This document shows positions 26,704-35,053 of a DNA stretch of 64,000 nt, one piece after another. Position 1 is the first letter of the stretch. The number at the start of each line of letters is the position of its first letter. The notes beneath the pieces are model-generated. The model saw only the letters and a program-made list of their open reading frames with translations. It did not search any database and was not told the origin of the DNA. The position numbers and the translations under genes were made by a program. This stretch comes from Mesorhizobium sp. ORS 3324. GTDB lineage: Bacteria; Pseudomonadota; Alphaproteobacteria; Rhizobiales; Rhizobiaceae. The stretch lies in the NCBI GenBank assembly GCA_000824825.2, contig LM655202.1:19012-83011 (forward strand), given 5' to 3'.

Positions 26704-26733
26704 GAGTTCCTTCACCAAGGAGGGTCACGGCTG

Positions 26734-27654
26734 ATGGATATGCAAGCTTCCGTGAACGACTTCATCCTGCAGGTCGAGCATCTGTCGATGAAGTTCGGCG
26801 GCCTGGTCGCCATCGGCGACCTGTCCTTCCAGGCCAGGCGGGGCGAGATCACCGCGCTGATCGGCCCGAACGGCGCCGGCAAGACGACGGTGTTCAACTG
26901 CATCACCGGCTTCTACAAGCCGACCGAGGGCATGATCACGCTCAACAAGCGCGACGGCTCGACATATCTGCTCGAACGCCTGCCCAACCACGAGATCCCG
27001 GCGCGCGCCAAGGTGGCGCGCACCTTCCAGAATGTCCGCCTGTTTCCGGGCATGACGCTTTTGGAGAACCTTTTGGTCGCCCAGCACAACAAGCTGATGA
27101 AGGCCTCTGGCTATACCTTCCTTGGCCTGTTCGGCTTCCCGACCTATCGCCGGGCCGTGGGCGAATCGATCGAGCTTGCCAGGCATTGGCTGGAGAAGGC
27201 CGACCTCATCGAGCGCGCCGACGATCCGGCCGGCGACCTGCCCTATGGCGCGCAGCGGCGGCTGGAGATCGCCCGCGCCATGTGCACGGGACCGGAGCTG
27301 CTGTGCCTCGACGAGCCGGCGGCCGGCCTCAACCCGAAGGAATCAGCCTCGCTCAACGAGCTCTTGAACGACATCAAGGACAACACCGGCACCTCGATCC
27401 TCTTGATCGAGCACGACATGTCGGTGGTCATGCAGATCTCCGACCATGTCGTGGTGCTCGAATACGGCCGCAAGATCTCCGACGGCAACCCGCAGTCGGT
27501 CAGGACCGACCCGCGCGTCATAGCCGCCTATCTCGGCGTGGCCGATGAGCAAGTCGAAACCGTGCTCACCGAAGTCGGCGACGAGGAAGTCATCGAGCAG
27601 CTCGATGCCGGCAAGGTTGCCGGCGCAGCGGGCAAGCGTGGAGGGCGTCGATAA
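26734..27654 (+). CDS. livG: Branched-chain amino-acid ABC transporter ATP-binding protein, orphan
   Basis: 306 residues, with AAGGAGGG upstream of the ATG. It is LivG-like: GPNGAGKTTVFNCITGFY, TFQNVRLFPGMT, the signature LPYGAQRRLEIARAM and LLCLDEPAAGLNPKE. The C-terminus carries a family extension of about 40 acidic residues (VLTEVGDEEVIEQLDAG). In intact operons it works with LivF on LivH/LivM. Here those partners are only scraps on both sides, so the protein is either useless or serves a transporter elsewhere. The gene itself is unbroken. Confidence 0.88.
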   Translation: MDMQASVNDFILQVEHLSMKFGGLVAIGDLSFQARRGEITALIGPNGAGKTTVFNCITGFYKPTEGMITLNKRDGSTYLLERLPNHEIPARAKVARTFQNVRLFPGMTLLENLLVAQHNKLMKASGYTFLGLFGFPTYRRAVGESIELARHWLEKADLIERADDPAGDLPYGAQRRLEIARAMCTGPELLCLDEPAAGLNPKESASLNELLNDIKDNTGTSILLIEHDMSVVMQISDHVVVLEYGRKISDGNPQSVRTDPRVIAAYLGVADEQVETVLTEVGDEEVIEQLDAGKVAGAAGKRGGRR

Positions 27655-27713
27655 CGGTTGGCACAACGCTGCTCGATCTCAAGGGCGTGCATACCTATTG
27701 CGGCAGCATCCGA
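27651..27713 (+). pseudogene. livF: Remnant of the livF start
   Basis: Reading from 27651 gives ITVGTTLLDLKGVHTYCGSIR, equivalent to the first 20 or so residues of LivF (MLxLKGVHTYYGNIxAL). The expected ATG is ATA. livG now ends TAA at 27652-27654, so the ancestral ATGA stop/start overlap seems to have become ATAA, keeping the livG stop and losing the livF start. The rest of livF, including its Walker motifs, is deleted up to the next gene. Confidence 0.75.
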
Positions 27714-27728
27714 TCGGGAGACATCATC

Positions 27729-28079
27729 ATGCAGGGCGTTATCTATGAAGAAACTTCGATCTGGCAGTTCCTGCTCGTCACCTGCCTGCTCGGCGGCTGG
27801 GCGGCGTGGATGACCGGCAAGGCAGCGGCGCAGACCTGGAGCAGCCATTTTCGGCTGTTCGTCTATATGCTGGGGCTAGGCATCGGCGTCAGGTTCATCC
27901 ATCACGCGCTGTTCGGAGGCACGATGTTCTCGCTGCACTACTATGTCGTCGACACCATCGTGCTGATGATACTGGGCTTTCTCAGCCATCAATACACGCG
28001 CACCAACCAGATGGTGAAGCAGTATTATTGGCTTTACGAAAGAGCCTCCTTACTGAGCTGGAAGCGCGTCAGGCACTGA
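27729..28079 (+). CDS. DUF6867 family membrane protein
   Basis: 116 residues from the ATG at 27729 after CGGGAG. It has three or four membrane segments (WQFLLVTCLLGGWAAWMTG, FRLFVYMLGLGIGVRFIHH, YVVDTIVLMILGFLS) and a C-terminal signature QMVKQYYWLYERASLLSWKR. Members of this family usually follow livF in rhizobial branched-chain amino-acid transporter operons, so it is the last surviving gene of that operon. Function unknown. Confidence 0.78.
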   Translation: MQGVIYEETSIWQFLLVTCLLGGWAAWMTGKAAAQTWSSHFRLFVYMLGLGIGVRFIHHALFGGTMFSLHYYVVDTIVLMILGFLSHQYTRTNQMVKQYYWLYERASLLSWKRVRH

Positions 28080-28092
28080 GGTCGTCACAGGC

Positions 28093-28122
28093 ATTCCGGG
28101 AAAGTGCGCAGCGGCTTTCCGG
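28093..28122. repeat. Short intergenic palindrome
   Basis: CCGGGAAAG-TGCGCAGCGG-CTTTCCGG lies between two convergent genes and shares its core with the element at 15682-15725. It may end both transcripts. Confidence 0.55.
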
Positions 28123-28143
28123 CAGCTGCTCGGACCGGATCTC

Positions 28144-31100
28144 TCAACTGCGCAACGCCACGTAGATCGCCGGGATGACGAGCACCGTCAGCAGCGTCGA
28201 TGAGGCGAGGCCGAACAGCAGCGAGATCGCCAGCCCCTGGAAGATCGGATCGGTCAGGATCACCGCGGCCCCGATCATCGCCGCGAGCGCGGTGAGCAGG
28301 ATCGGCTTGAAGCGGATCGCCCCGGCCTTGAGCAGCACGTGAACGAGCGGCTCGTCGGTCGTCCTGGCGTGGCGGATGAAATCCACCAGCAGGATCGAAT
28401 TGCGCACGATAATGCCGGCGAGCGCGATGAAGCCGATCATCGAGGTTGCCGTGAAGGGCGCGGCGAAGGCCCAGTGGCCGAGCATGATGCCGATCAGCGT
28501 CAGCGGAATTGGGGTCAGGATGACCAGTGGCAGCCTGAACGAGCCGAATTGCGCGACGACGAGGATGTAGATGCCGAGGATGGCCACCATGAAGGCGGCG
28601 CCCATGTCGCGGAACGTCACCCAGGTCACCTCCCACTCGCCGTCCCACAACAGGGTCGGCTTGGATTCGTCGTCCGGCTGGCCGTGCAGCGCGATCGCCG
28701 GCTTGGGCACGTTGCCCCAGTCCGCCTTGGCGATCGCGTCGTCCACGGCGAGCATGCCATAGACCGGCGCCTCGAACGCGCCGGCCAGTTCGCCCATCAC
28801 CATCTCGGCCGGCCGGCCGTTGTGGCGGAAGATCGGGTAGGAGGCCGGCTCCCTGCTTACCCGAACGACGTCGCCAAGCTCGACAACGTCGCGCGCGCCG
28901 GGCAGCGCGTTGGCAGGCACAGGCGTCGCCAGGGCGCGCTGGTCGATCACGCCGTTTGTCTTGGACAAGGCGATGCGGATCGGAATCGGCAGGCGTCCGC
29001 CGCCTCGATGCGAGTAGCCGACCGTGGTCCCGCCATAGAGATAGCTCAGCGTGTCGTACACATCCGCCTGCTCGACCTTGTAATATTCGAGACTGTCCTG
29101 GTCGAGCGAAAGCCGCAGCCGCTCCGGCTGGTTGTGGAAGCTGTCGTCGACGTCGACGATGAACGGGACGCTGGCGAAGGTCTCGCGTACCTTGGCCGCG
29201 ACCGCGCGGCGGGTCTCGGCATCCGGGCCGTAGATTTCGGCCAGCAGCGTGCCGAGCACCGGCGGTCCCGGCGGCGGCTCGACCACCTTCAGCACCGTGC
29301 CCGCCGGGATCGCCATTCCCTTCAAGCGATCGCGCAGGTCGAGCGCGATGGCATGGCTGGCGCGGCTGCGCTCGCCCTTGGGAAGCAGGTTGACGGCGAT
29401 GTCGCCCTGTTCGGGGTTCGAGCGCAGGTAGTAGTGGCGCACCAGACCGTTGAAGTTGAACGGCGCGGAGGCGCCTGCGTAGGTCTGGAACGACACCACT
29501 TCCGGCACGGAGGCAAGCCGGTTCACGGCGGCCTGCAGCAGCCGGTCGGTATCCTCGACCGACGAGCCCCTGGGCAGGTCCGCCACAATCTGGAGCTCCG
29601 TCTTGTTGTCGAAAGGCAGAAGCTTGACCGTCACGTGCTTGGTGTAGATCAGCGCCATGGACCCGACCGTGGCGATGCCCACGGCCAGCAGGAAGCTCCA
29701 AGCCCTGAGCCGCGACTTCAAGATCGGCCGCGCCACCGCGACGTAGACCCGTCCCAGCACGCCGCCATGCGCGCTGCCGGCATGGCCATGCGCCCCGGCC
29801 TTTCCACCGAGCTTCAGCATCAGCCACGGCGTCAGCATCACCGCGACGAAGAAAGAGAAGAGCATCGCCGCCGATGCGTTGGCCGGGATCGGGCTCATAT
29901 ATGGACCCATGAGGCCGGAGACGAACAGCATGGGGAGCAGCGCCGCGACCACGGTCAGCGTCGCCACGATGGTGGGATTGCCGACCTCGGCGACCGCATC
30001 GATCGCCGCCTGGGTGCGCGAACGTCCGTCGTCCATCGCCCAGTGGCGCGCGATGTTCTCGATGATCACGATCGCGTCGTCGACGAGGATGCCGATGGAG
30101 AAGATCAGCGCGAACAGGCTGACGCGGTTCAGCGTGTAGCCCATGACGCGCGATGCGAACATGGTGAGCAGGATCGTCGTGGGTATCACGACGGCCACGA
30201 CCAGAGCTTCCCGCCAACCGATGGCGACGGCGACCAACAGCACGATGGAGACTGTCGCCAGGCCGAGATGGAAGAGCAGTTCGTTGGCCTTCTCATTGGC
30301 CGTTTCGCCATAGTTACGCGTCACGGCCATCTCGACGTCCTTGGGGAAGATCTGGCCGCGCACCTGCTCGAGGCGTTTGACGATCGTATCTGAGATGACG
30401 ACCGCATTGGTGCCCGGCCGCTTCGCGATCGCCACCGACACGGCCGGCGCGCGCTCGAGACCTTTGTCGGACTTGACGATGTTGGTGACGCGGTTCTCCG
30501 CCGGCGACGTCGCGAGCACGACGTTGGCCACATCGCGGACATAGACCGGCCGGCCGTCGCGGGCCGTCAGCAAAAGGTTGCCGATGTCGGACAAGGCCTG
30601 CAGCGTCTGGCCGGCCACCAGCACGCGTTGATTGCCATCATCGCGGACCGTGCCGATCTGGAAGGAGCGGTTGGCGCCTGCGATCTTGCCCGTCAGCTGC
30701 TGCAGCGTGATGCCGTAGAGCGAGAGCTTTTCTGGATCGGGCTCGACCTGCATCTCTTCCGGCTGCTCTCCGACGATGTAGGTGAGGCCGATATCGGGAA
30801 GCTTTGCGACCTCGACCTGCAGTTCATGCGCAAGACGGGTCAGGTCCGCCGAAGAATACCGCGCTGCCGCGTGGGGCGCCGGCGTCAGCGTCACCACCAC
30901 GATGGCTACGTCATCGATGCCGCGCCCGACGATCAGCGGCTCCGGAATCCCGACAGGGATGCGATCCATGTTGGCGCGAACCTTGTCGTGCACGCGCAGG
31001 ATCGCGGCGTCCGAGCTGGTGCCGACCTTGAAGCGGGCGGTCACCAGCGCGCCGTCATCGGTCGTTTGCGAGTAGACGTGCTCGACGCCGTCTATGCCCT

Positions 31101-31329
31101 TTATGATTGTCTCCAGCGGCTCGGTCACGAGCTTGACGGCATCCTCGGCCTTCAGGCCGTTCGCGGACACGTGGATATCGACCATGGGCACAGAAATCTG
31201 CGGCTCCTCCTCGCGCGGCAGCGTGACCAGGGCCACAAGCCCGAGCGCCAGCGCCGCCAGCAGGAACAGCGGCGTCAGCGGCGATGCGATGAAGGAACGG
31301 GTGAGCCAGCCGGCGATGCCGAGTCTCAT
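28144..31329 (-). CDS. RND efflux pump, inner-membrane transporter
   Basis: 1061 residues, the usual RND length, in two repeats each of six helices and a large periplasmic loop. The proton-relay acidic pair is in FALIFSIGILVDDAIVIIEN. The second repeat ends in a conserved GFIALAGIIVRNSILLVDF. It belongs to the AcrB superfamily, in a subgroup whose N-terminus (SPLTPLFLLAALALGLVAL) differs from the multidrug type. It exports an unknown compound with the adaptor encoded next to it; no outer-membrane channel gene is in this operon. It is the last gene of the SqrR-type operon, and overlaps the adaptor gene by 4 bp. Confidence 0.9.
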   Translation of the reverse strand: MRLGIAGWLTRSFIASPLTPLFLLAALALGLVALVTLPREEEPQISVPMVDIHVSANGLKAEDAVKLVTEPLETIIKGIDGVEHVYSQTTDDGALVTARFKVGTSSDAAILRVHDKVRANMDRIPVGIPEPLIVGRGIDDVAIVVVTLTPAPHAAARYSSADLTRLAHELQVEVAKLPDIGLTYIVGEQPEEMQVEPDPEKLSLYGITLQQLTGKIAGANRSFQIGTVRDDGNQRVLVAGQTLQALSDIGNLLLTARDGRPVYVRDVANVVLATSPAENRVTNIVKSDKGLERAPAVSVAIAKRPGTNAVVISDTIVKRLEQVRGQIFPKDVEMAVTRNYGETANEKANELLFHLGLATVSIVLLVAVAIGWREALVVAVVIPTTILLTMFASRVMGYTLNRVSLFALIFSIGILVDDAIVIIENIARHWAMDDGRSRTQAAIDAVAEVGNPTIVATLTVVAALLPMLFVSGLMGPYMSPIPANASAAMLFSFFVAVMLTPWLMLKLGGKAGAHGHAGSAHGGVLGRVYVAVARPILKSRLRAWSFLLAVGIATVGSMALIYTKHVTVKLLPFDNKTELQIVADLPRGSSVEDTDRLLQAAVNRLASVPEVVSFQTYAGASAPFNFNGLVRHYYLRSNPEQGDIAVNLLPKGERSRASHAIALDLRDRLKGMAIPAGTVLKVVEPPPGPPVLGTLLAEIYGPDAETRRAVAAKVRETFASVPFIVDVDDSFHNQPERLRLSLDQDSLEYYKVEQADVYDTLSYLYGGTTVGYSHRGGGRLPIPIRIALSKTNGVIDQRALATPVPANALPGARDVVELGDVVRVSREPASYPIFRHNGRPAEMVMGELAGAFEAPVYGMLAVDDAIAKADWGNVPKPAIALHGQPDDESKPTLLWDGEWEVTWVTFRDMGAAFMVAILGIYILVVAQFGSFRLPLVILTPIPLTLIGIMLGHWAFAAPFTATSMIGFIALAGIIVRNSILLVDFIRHARTTDEPLVHVLLKAGAIRFKPILLTALAAMIGAAVILTDPIFQGLAISLLFGLASSTLLTVLVIPAIYVALRS

Positions 31330-32333
31330 GGCAGGACGACCTTGTCGCCTTCGGCAAGACCGCTCAGGATCTCGACGCGCGGCTTGCCGGCGTCCTGGAA
31401 GTTCCCGCCCAGCACGACCGCGATGTCGAGCGGGCCGTCCGCCGTCTCGACGGTGACATAGTCGATACCGTGGACGATCCTGAGCGCTTCAGGCGGAACG
31501 CCCAACATGGTCCGCTTGGCCACCGGTATGGACACGAGCGTGCGCTCGTTGACGAAATAGGTCCCGATATCGGCGACCTCGACGTCGGCGATAACACGGC
31601 CGTTCTCGATCTCGGGGTAGACCTTGGCGATCCGGCCTTCGCCGGCCTTGACGAAACCGGCACTGGTGCCCGTGCCGCGTTCGCCGATGTCGACGCTGGC
31701 GCCTTCCGTTATTTCGACGGCGTGCCGTTCCGGCAACGACAGACGCAGGTAATACTGGCCCGACGCCACCCGCGCGACGGGTTCGCCAGCCATGATCACC
31801 GAGCCGGCAGCCACGGGAACCGTCAGCACCCGGCCGTCGGCCGGAGCCAGGATATCGCCTTCCCTGGTGCTTTGCTCGATGACCGCCTTCTCGGCAATCG
31901 CAGCGGCGAGCTGGTTCGTGTCGACATCGAACTGCGTCTTTGCGGCGTCGACCCGGCTTTGCGCGGCGGCGCCCTTGGCCAGCAGGTCCTGCGCGCGCTG
32001 CAGGTCGGTGCGGGCACTGTCGAGCTGCGAATTCAACGCCGCGATCTTGGCGTCGGCGGCCCTGAGCTGCAATGCGAGCTTGTCGTCGACCACCGTGGCG
32101 ACCACGTCACCCTTACGTACCTGGGCGCCCTCGGTAACGCGAATGGACGAGACGGTTCCCGAAATCCTTGCCCTCGCTGGCAGGATGGTGCGGCTCTCCA
32201 CCTGTCCATACACCGCCTTCATCTCGGTGACGGTCGTGGCCCTGACGATGAATTCTGTAGCGTGAGCGTCGACCGCGACAAGGCCGGAGCCGATCAGAAG
32301 GATGTTGGCGAGGGCCGACAGCATGGGTCTCAT
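31326..32333 (-). CDS. RND efflux pump, periplasmic adaptor (membrane-fusion) protein
   Basis: 335 residues with a signal sequence (MLSALANILLIGSGLVAVDA), then the beta-barrel, lipoyl and hairpin domains of the HlyD/AcrA family: ARISGTVSSIRVTEGAQVRKGDVVA, a coiled-coil of about 70 residues, and the return strand GDILAPADGRVLTVPVAAG. It links the transporter to an outer-membrane channel. The absence of a lipobox cysteine suggests a soluble or signal-anchored adaptor. It lies 84 bp after the DUF2892 gene and is translationally coupled to the pump. Confidence 0.88.
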   Translation of the reverse strand: MRPMLSALANILLIGSGLVAVDAHATEFIVRATTVTEMKAVYGQVESRTILPARARISGTVSSIRVTEGAQVRKGDVVATVVDDKLALQLRAADAKIAALNSQLDSARTDLQRAQDLLAKGAAAQSRVDAAKTQFDVDTNQLAAAIAEKAVIEQSTREGDILAPADGRVLTVPVAAGSVIMAGEPVARVASGQYYLRLSLPERHAVEITEGASVDIGERGTGTSAGFVKAGEGRIAKVYPEIENGRVIADVEVADIGTYFVNERTLVSIPVAKRTMLGVPPEALRIVHGIDYVTVETADGPLDIAVVLGGNFQDAGKPRVEILSGLAEGDKVVLP

Positions 32334-32417
32334 TGCGCTTGTCTCGGTCGGTTGAAAATGGGCCGGAGGCGGCTGAGCCGCCTCTCGGCCAACGGCCTGT
32401 TGCTCGACGACGTGCCG

Positions 32418-32621
32418 CTACTTGAACGCCACGCCCGGTTTGCAGCCGAGCTTCTTGAAGACCATCGCTGCGGGGCAGAAGCCCGTGACCGAGGCCTGCA
32501 CCATGTTGAGCCCGGCGAACGCGGTAAGCAGGAACCAGTAGGGCGAATAGTAGATGCCGAGCGCGAGCGATATCAGCACCATAAAACCCGCGAACATGAG
32601 AACTGCCTTGTCTATCGTCAT
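32418..32621 (-). CDS. DUF2892 (YgaP-like) small membrane protein
   Basis: 67 residues with two hydrophobic segments (AVLMFAGFMVLISLALGIYY and YWFLLTAFAGLNMVQASVTG) and two cysteines in GFCPAAMVFKKLGCKPG. That is the DUF2892 signature, also found as the membrane tail of the rhodanese YgaP. Such proteins recur in sulfide and persulfide detoxification operons. A ribosome binding site (CAGGAG) precedes the ATG. It lies 29 bp after the SQR gene. Confidence 0.85.
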   Translation of the reverse strand: MTIDKAVLMFAGFMVLISLALGIYYSPYWFLLTAFAGLNMVQASVTGFCPAAMVFKKLGCKPGVAFK

Positions 32622-32650
32622 GATCCTTTTCTCCTGAAGATCCGCCGCGC

Positions 32651-33943
32651 CTATTCGGCCGGCTCTATGTGGACGGCCTTGAGTTTCTTGATGCCGAGGA
32701 CCTCGAGCGCCAGCCCCTCATAGAAGGTCTCGCTCTTCCCCTGCCGCACCTTGTGGAGGAAGTATTTCTCGAACCCGACCTTCGCCGCATGGACCCATTT
32801 GCCCTGCGAGGACCAGTTGACGTTGCGCGGAGGGATTTGCGGCTGCGCGACGAAGGCGATGCCTTCGTCACCGAAATCGGCGAGGCAGACCGCGTTCCAG
32901 GTAGCGACGGCCCTGGGTTCCTTGCCGCGCAGCAGCGCGCCGATGTTCTCGGCGGTGGCCGTGACCATGGATTCGATCATGAAGCCGGTCTTCGGCACGC
33001 CCACGGGAAGCGGCGTCTTGCCGACCGGCGGGATGGCGACGCAGACGCCGATCGCGAAGACGTTCGGAAAGGTCTGGTTGCGCTGATGCTTGTCGATGGT
33101 GACGAAGCCGCGCGGATTGACCATGCCCTCGACACCCGTCACCGCTGGAATGCCGCGGAAAGCCGGCAGCATCATCGAGAAGGCGAAGGGAAGGTCATGC
33201 TTGGCCTTGGTCGTCCCATCGTCGTTGACTTCCTCGACATGCATCACGCCGGCGTCGACGGAAGCCACCTTGGCGTTGGTGACCCACTTGATGTGGCGAT
33301 CGCGCATGGCGCTCTCCAGCAGGCCTTTGGTGTCGCCGACCCCGTCCAGGCCGAGATGGCCGATATAGGGCTCAGGCGTCACGAAGGTCATCGGCACGCG
33401 GTCGCGTACCCTGGCCTTGCGCAGCGCGGTGTCGAGGATGAAGGCGAATTCGTAGGCCGGGCCATAGCAGGACGCGCCCTGGACCGCGCCCACGACGATC
33501 GGTCCGGGGTTGCGGACGAGTTCATCAAACCTCGCCCGCGTGGCGACGGCATGGTCGATGTGGCAAATCGATTGGGTATGGCCGGCAGGTCCGAGACCAG
33601 GCACCTCATCGAAGGCAAGGTTGGGGCCGGTCGCGATGATCAGATAGTCGTAGTCGACGAAGGAGCCATCGTTGAGTTCGACCCGGTTCTCCTTCGGATG
33701 CACCTTTTTCGCACCTTCGGGACGCAGCGCGATGCCACGCCGCTTGAATGTCTCCGCCAGATCGACGGTGACGTCCTCGCGCACCCGCCAGCCGACGGCC
33801 ACCCAGGGATTGGAAGGCACGAAGGAATAGGATGTGCCGAGCGTGACGACGGTCAGCCGGTCCTCAGCGCGCAGCTTGTCGCGCATTTCATATGCCATGA
33901 TCGTGCCGCCGAGACCCGCTCCGAGGACGACGATGTGAGACAT
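32651..33943 (-). CDS. sqr: Sulfide:quinone oxidoreductase
   Basis: 430 residues from the ATG at 33943, after TAGGAGGATCAT; the frame reaches 34093 but without support. It is a flavoprotein of the disulfide-reductase fold: FAD site IVVLGAGLGGTIMAYEM and second site near FPNVFAIGVCVAIPP. The three redox cysteines of classical SQR are present: Cys127 in SICHIDHA, Cys159 in GASCYGPAYEF and Cys353 in NAVCLADFGDEG, at almost the same positions as in acidithiobacillal SQR. It oxidises sulfide to polysulfide or persulfide and reduces quinone at the membrane. It heads the operon SQR-DUF2892-adaptor-RND pump. Confidence 0.9.
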   Translation of the reverse strand: MSHIVVLGAGLGGTIMAYEMRDKLRAEDRLTVVTLGTSYSFVPSNPWVAVGWRVREDVTVDLAETFKRRGIALRPEGAKKVHPKENRVELNDGSFVDYDYLIIATGPNLAFDEVPGLGPAGHTQSICHIDHAVATRARFDELVRNPGPIVVGAVQGASCYGPAYEFAFILDTALRKARVRDRVPMTFVTPEPYIGHLGLDGVGDTKGLLESAMRDRHIKWVTNAKVASVDAGVMHVEEVNDDGTTKAKHDLPFAFSMMLPAFRGIPAVTGVEGMVNPRGFVTIDKHQRNQTFPNVFAIGVCVAIPPVGKTPLPVGVPKTGFMIESMVTATAENIGALLRGKEPRAVATWNAVCLADFGDEGIAFVAQPQIPPRNVNWSSQGKWVHAAKVGFEKYFLHKVRQGKSETFYEGLALEVLGIKKLKAVHIEPAE

Positions 33944-34102
33944 GATGATCCTCCTATTGGTTCGATCTTCGCAGCATCCTGCACGGCAACGTCGCGCTCT
34001 GCGTTGATCAGGCTCAATTTCCAAACGGGGCGGCGTGGTTGTAAGCTGGAGGCGTCGCAGAGCCCGAATGGCGATCTTGCATGTAACATTCAAAGATTAT
34101 AA

Positions 34103-34118
34103 ATTCAAGAACATGAAT
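34103..34118. promoter_or_regulatory. SqrR/BigR-type operator
   Basis: ATTC-AAGAACAT-GAAT fits ATTC-N8-GAAT, the operator form I recall for the persulfide sensor SqrR. It is in the AT-rich core of the divergent region, beside a TATAAA (34098-34103) suited to a -10 box for the regulator. A wider dyad ACATTCA...TGAATGT (34086-34120) surrounds it. The site touches the first codons of the regulator gene. Confidence 0.65.
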
Positions 34119-34409
34119 GTAAGAGATTTGATCCCGGCCTCAGGCAGGGCGGCGGACCTGCTTAGGAGCCTGTCCCACCCGCAGCGCTTGCTCGTGCTGT
34201 GCGCCCTCGGCGACGAGGAGCGCTCGGTAGCCGAACTGCGGGAACTGCTCGACATCGATCAGGTGCCGATGTCGCAACAGCTTATGCGGCTGAGGGCCGA
34301 TGGGCTGGTCGAAGCCCGCCGCGAAGGGACGACCGTCTATTACCGCATCACCAGGCCGGAAGTGCTGACTGTCATCGAGGCGCTGCATTCGGCCTTCTGC
34401 CCGAGCTAA
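34113..34409 (+). CDS. ArsR-family persulfide-sensing repressor (SqrR/BigR type)
   Basis: 98 residues of the ArsR winged-helix family (SLSHPQRLLVLCALGDEERSV, DQVPMSQQLMRLRADGLVEA, GTTVYYRI). It has just two cysteines, Cys30 in LLVLC and Cys96 in AFCPS, at the places of the pair that forms a polysulfide bridge in SqrR and BigR, and none of the metal-binding CxC motif of arsenic sensors. It should repress its own gene and the divergent SQR operon until sulfide or persulfide appears. The start is uncertain: ATG at 34113 lies in the operator, TTG at 34128 beyond it, ATG at 34068 upstream. Confidence 0.82.
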   Translation: MNVRDLIPASGRAADLLRSLSHPQRLLVLCALGDEERSVAELRELLDIDQVPMSQQLMRLRADGLVEARREGTTVYYRITRPEVLTVIEALHSAFCPS

Positions 34410-34423
34410 TGCATGTCGCCCAA

Positions 34424-34455
34424 GCGCGTCGCCTAGATCCGTTTAAGCGACGCGC
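34424..34455 (+). terminator. Hairpin after the ArsR-type regulator
   Basis: A perfect 9-bp stem GCGCGTCGC / GCGACGCGC with a 14-base loop is followed by ATTTG. It is a likely transcript end; the U-tract is weak. Confidence 0.45.
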
Positions 34456-34503
34456 ATTTGCCAACCCGCGCAAAAGCCGGCCGACACAATGCCCATCCCT
34501 TTC

Positions 34504-34517
34504 TTGATCGAGGTCAA
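34504..34517 (+). promoter_or_regulatory. FNR/FixK-type box upstream of the host-attachment gene
   Basis: TTGATCGAGGTCAA fits TTGAT-N4-ATCAA with one half-site change. The box centre is about 94 bp before the start codon. It is the leftmost of a cluster of such boxes. Confidence 0.6.
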
Positions 34518-34604
34518 GGCAGCGCAACCGGATCTGCAATCTCATTTTGGCATTGATGCCTTAGGCGCATGAACGCCTGCGTGATCCGATTGTGGAGAAA
34601 ACAC

Positions 34605-35009
34605 ATGATCCTGAATAATGACACCCTTGTCGCGGTCACGGATGGCCAGAGGCTGCGGCTGTTTCACAACAAGGGCCACGAGCCTCATATCGATCTGGTC
34701 GAAATCGAAGATCCCGTCCTTGAAGTAGCCCGTGCCGGATCCGGCGGCAGGCATCGCAGCTCGATCGCCAATCCCGACGACTCCCGGCTGCGCGAGGATG
34801 ATTTCGCCGGATCGGTCGCGGCTTATCTCAACCACCAGGCGCTTGGGGACGCGTATGAGCATATACTGGTGATCGCCGACCCGCGCACGCTTGGCGAAAT
34901 GCGCAGACACTACCAGCCTTCGTTGAATGCGAAGCTGGCGGGCGAGATCGGCAAGGATTTCGTCAAACATTCGGTGGAATCGATCAAATACGCCGTCGCG
35001 ACGGCGTGA
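34605..35009 (+). CDS. Host attachment family protein
   Basis: 134 residues from the ATG at 34605, after GTGGAGAAAACAC; an ATG at 34569 lacks a signal. It has the family layout: VAVTDGQRLRLFHNKGHEPH at the N-terminus, the arginine/aspartate-rich middle, and HILVIADPRTLGEMRRHYQPSL. This fold is related to the archaeal release-factor-like (baeRF/eRF1) domains, and the name comes from an attachment phenotype in Agrobacterium. The biochemical role is unknown. In many alphaproteobacteria it sits with oxygen-limitation genes, as here, below an FNR-type box. Confidence 0.8.
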   Translation: MILNNDTLVAVTDGQRLRLFHNKGHEPHIDLVEIEDPVLEVARAGSGGRHRSSIANPDDSRLREDDFAGSVAAYLNHQALGDAYEHILVIADPRTLGEMRRHYQPSLNAKLAGEIGKDFVKHSVESIKYAVATA

Positions 35010-35053
35010 ATGACGATCCGCTGCGGTCGTCGCGACGTCGCAAGCGACGCGCT

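Noticed and set aside
28339..30393. Plus-strand open frame of 684 codons
   Set aside because: Shadow of the RND pump gene in a GC-rich genome; composition is basic and low in hydrophobic residues.
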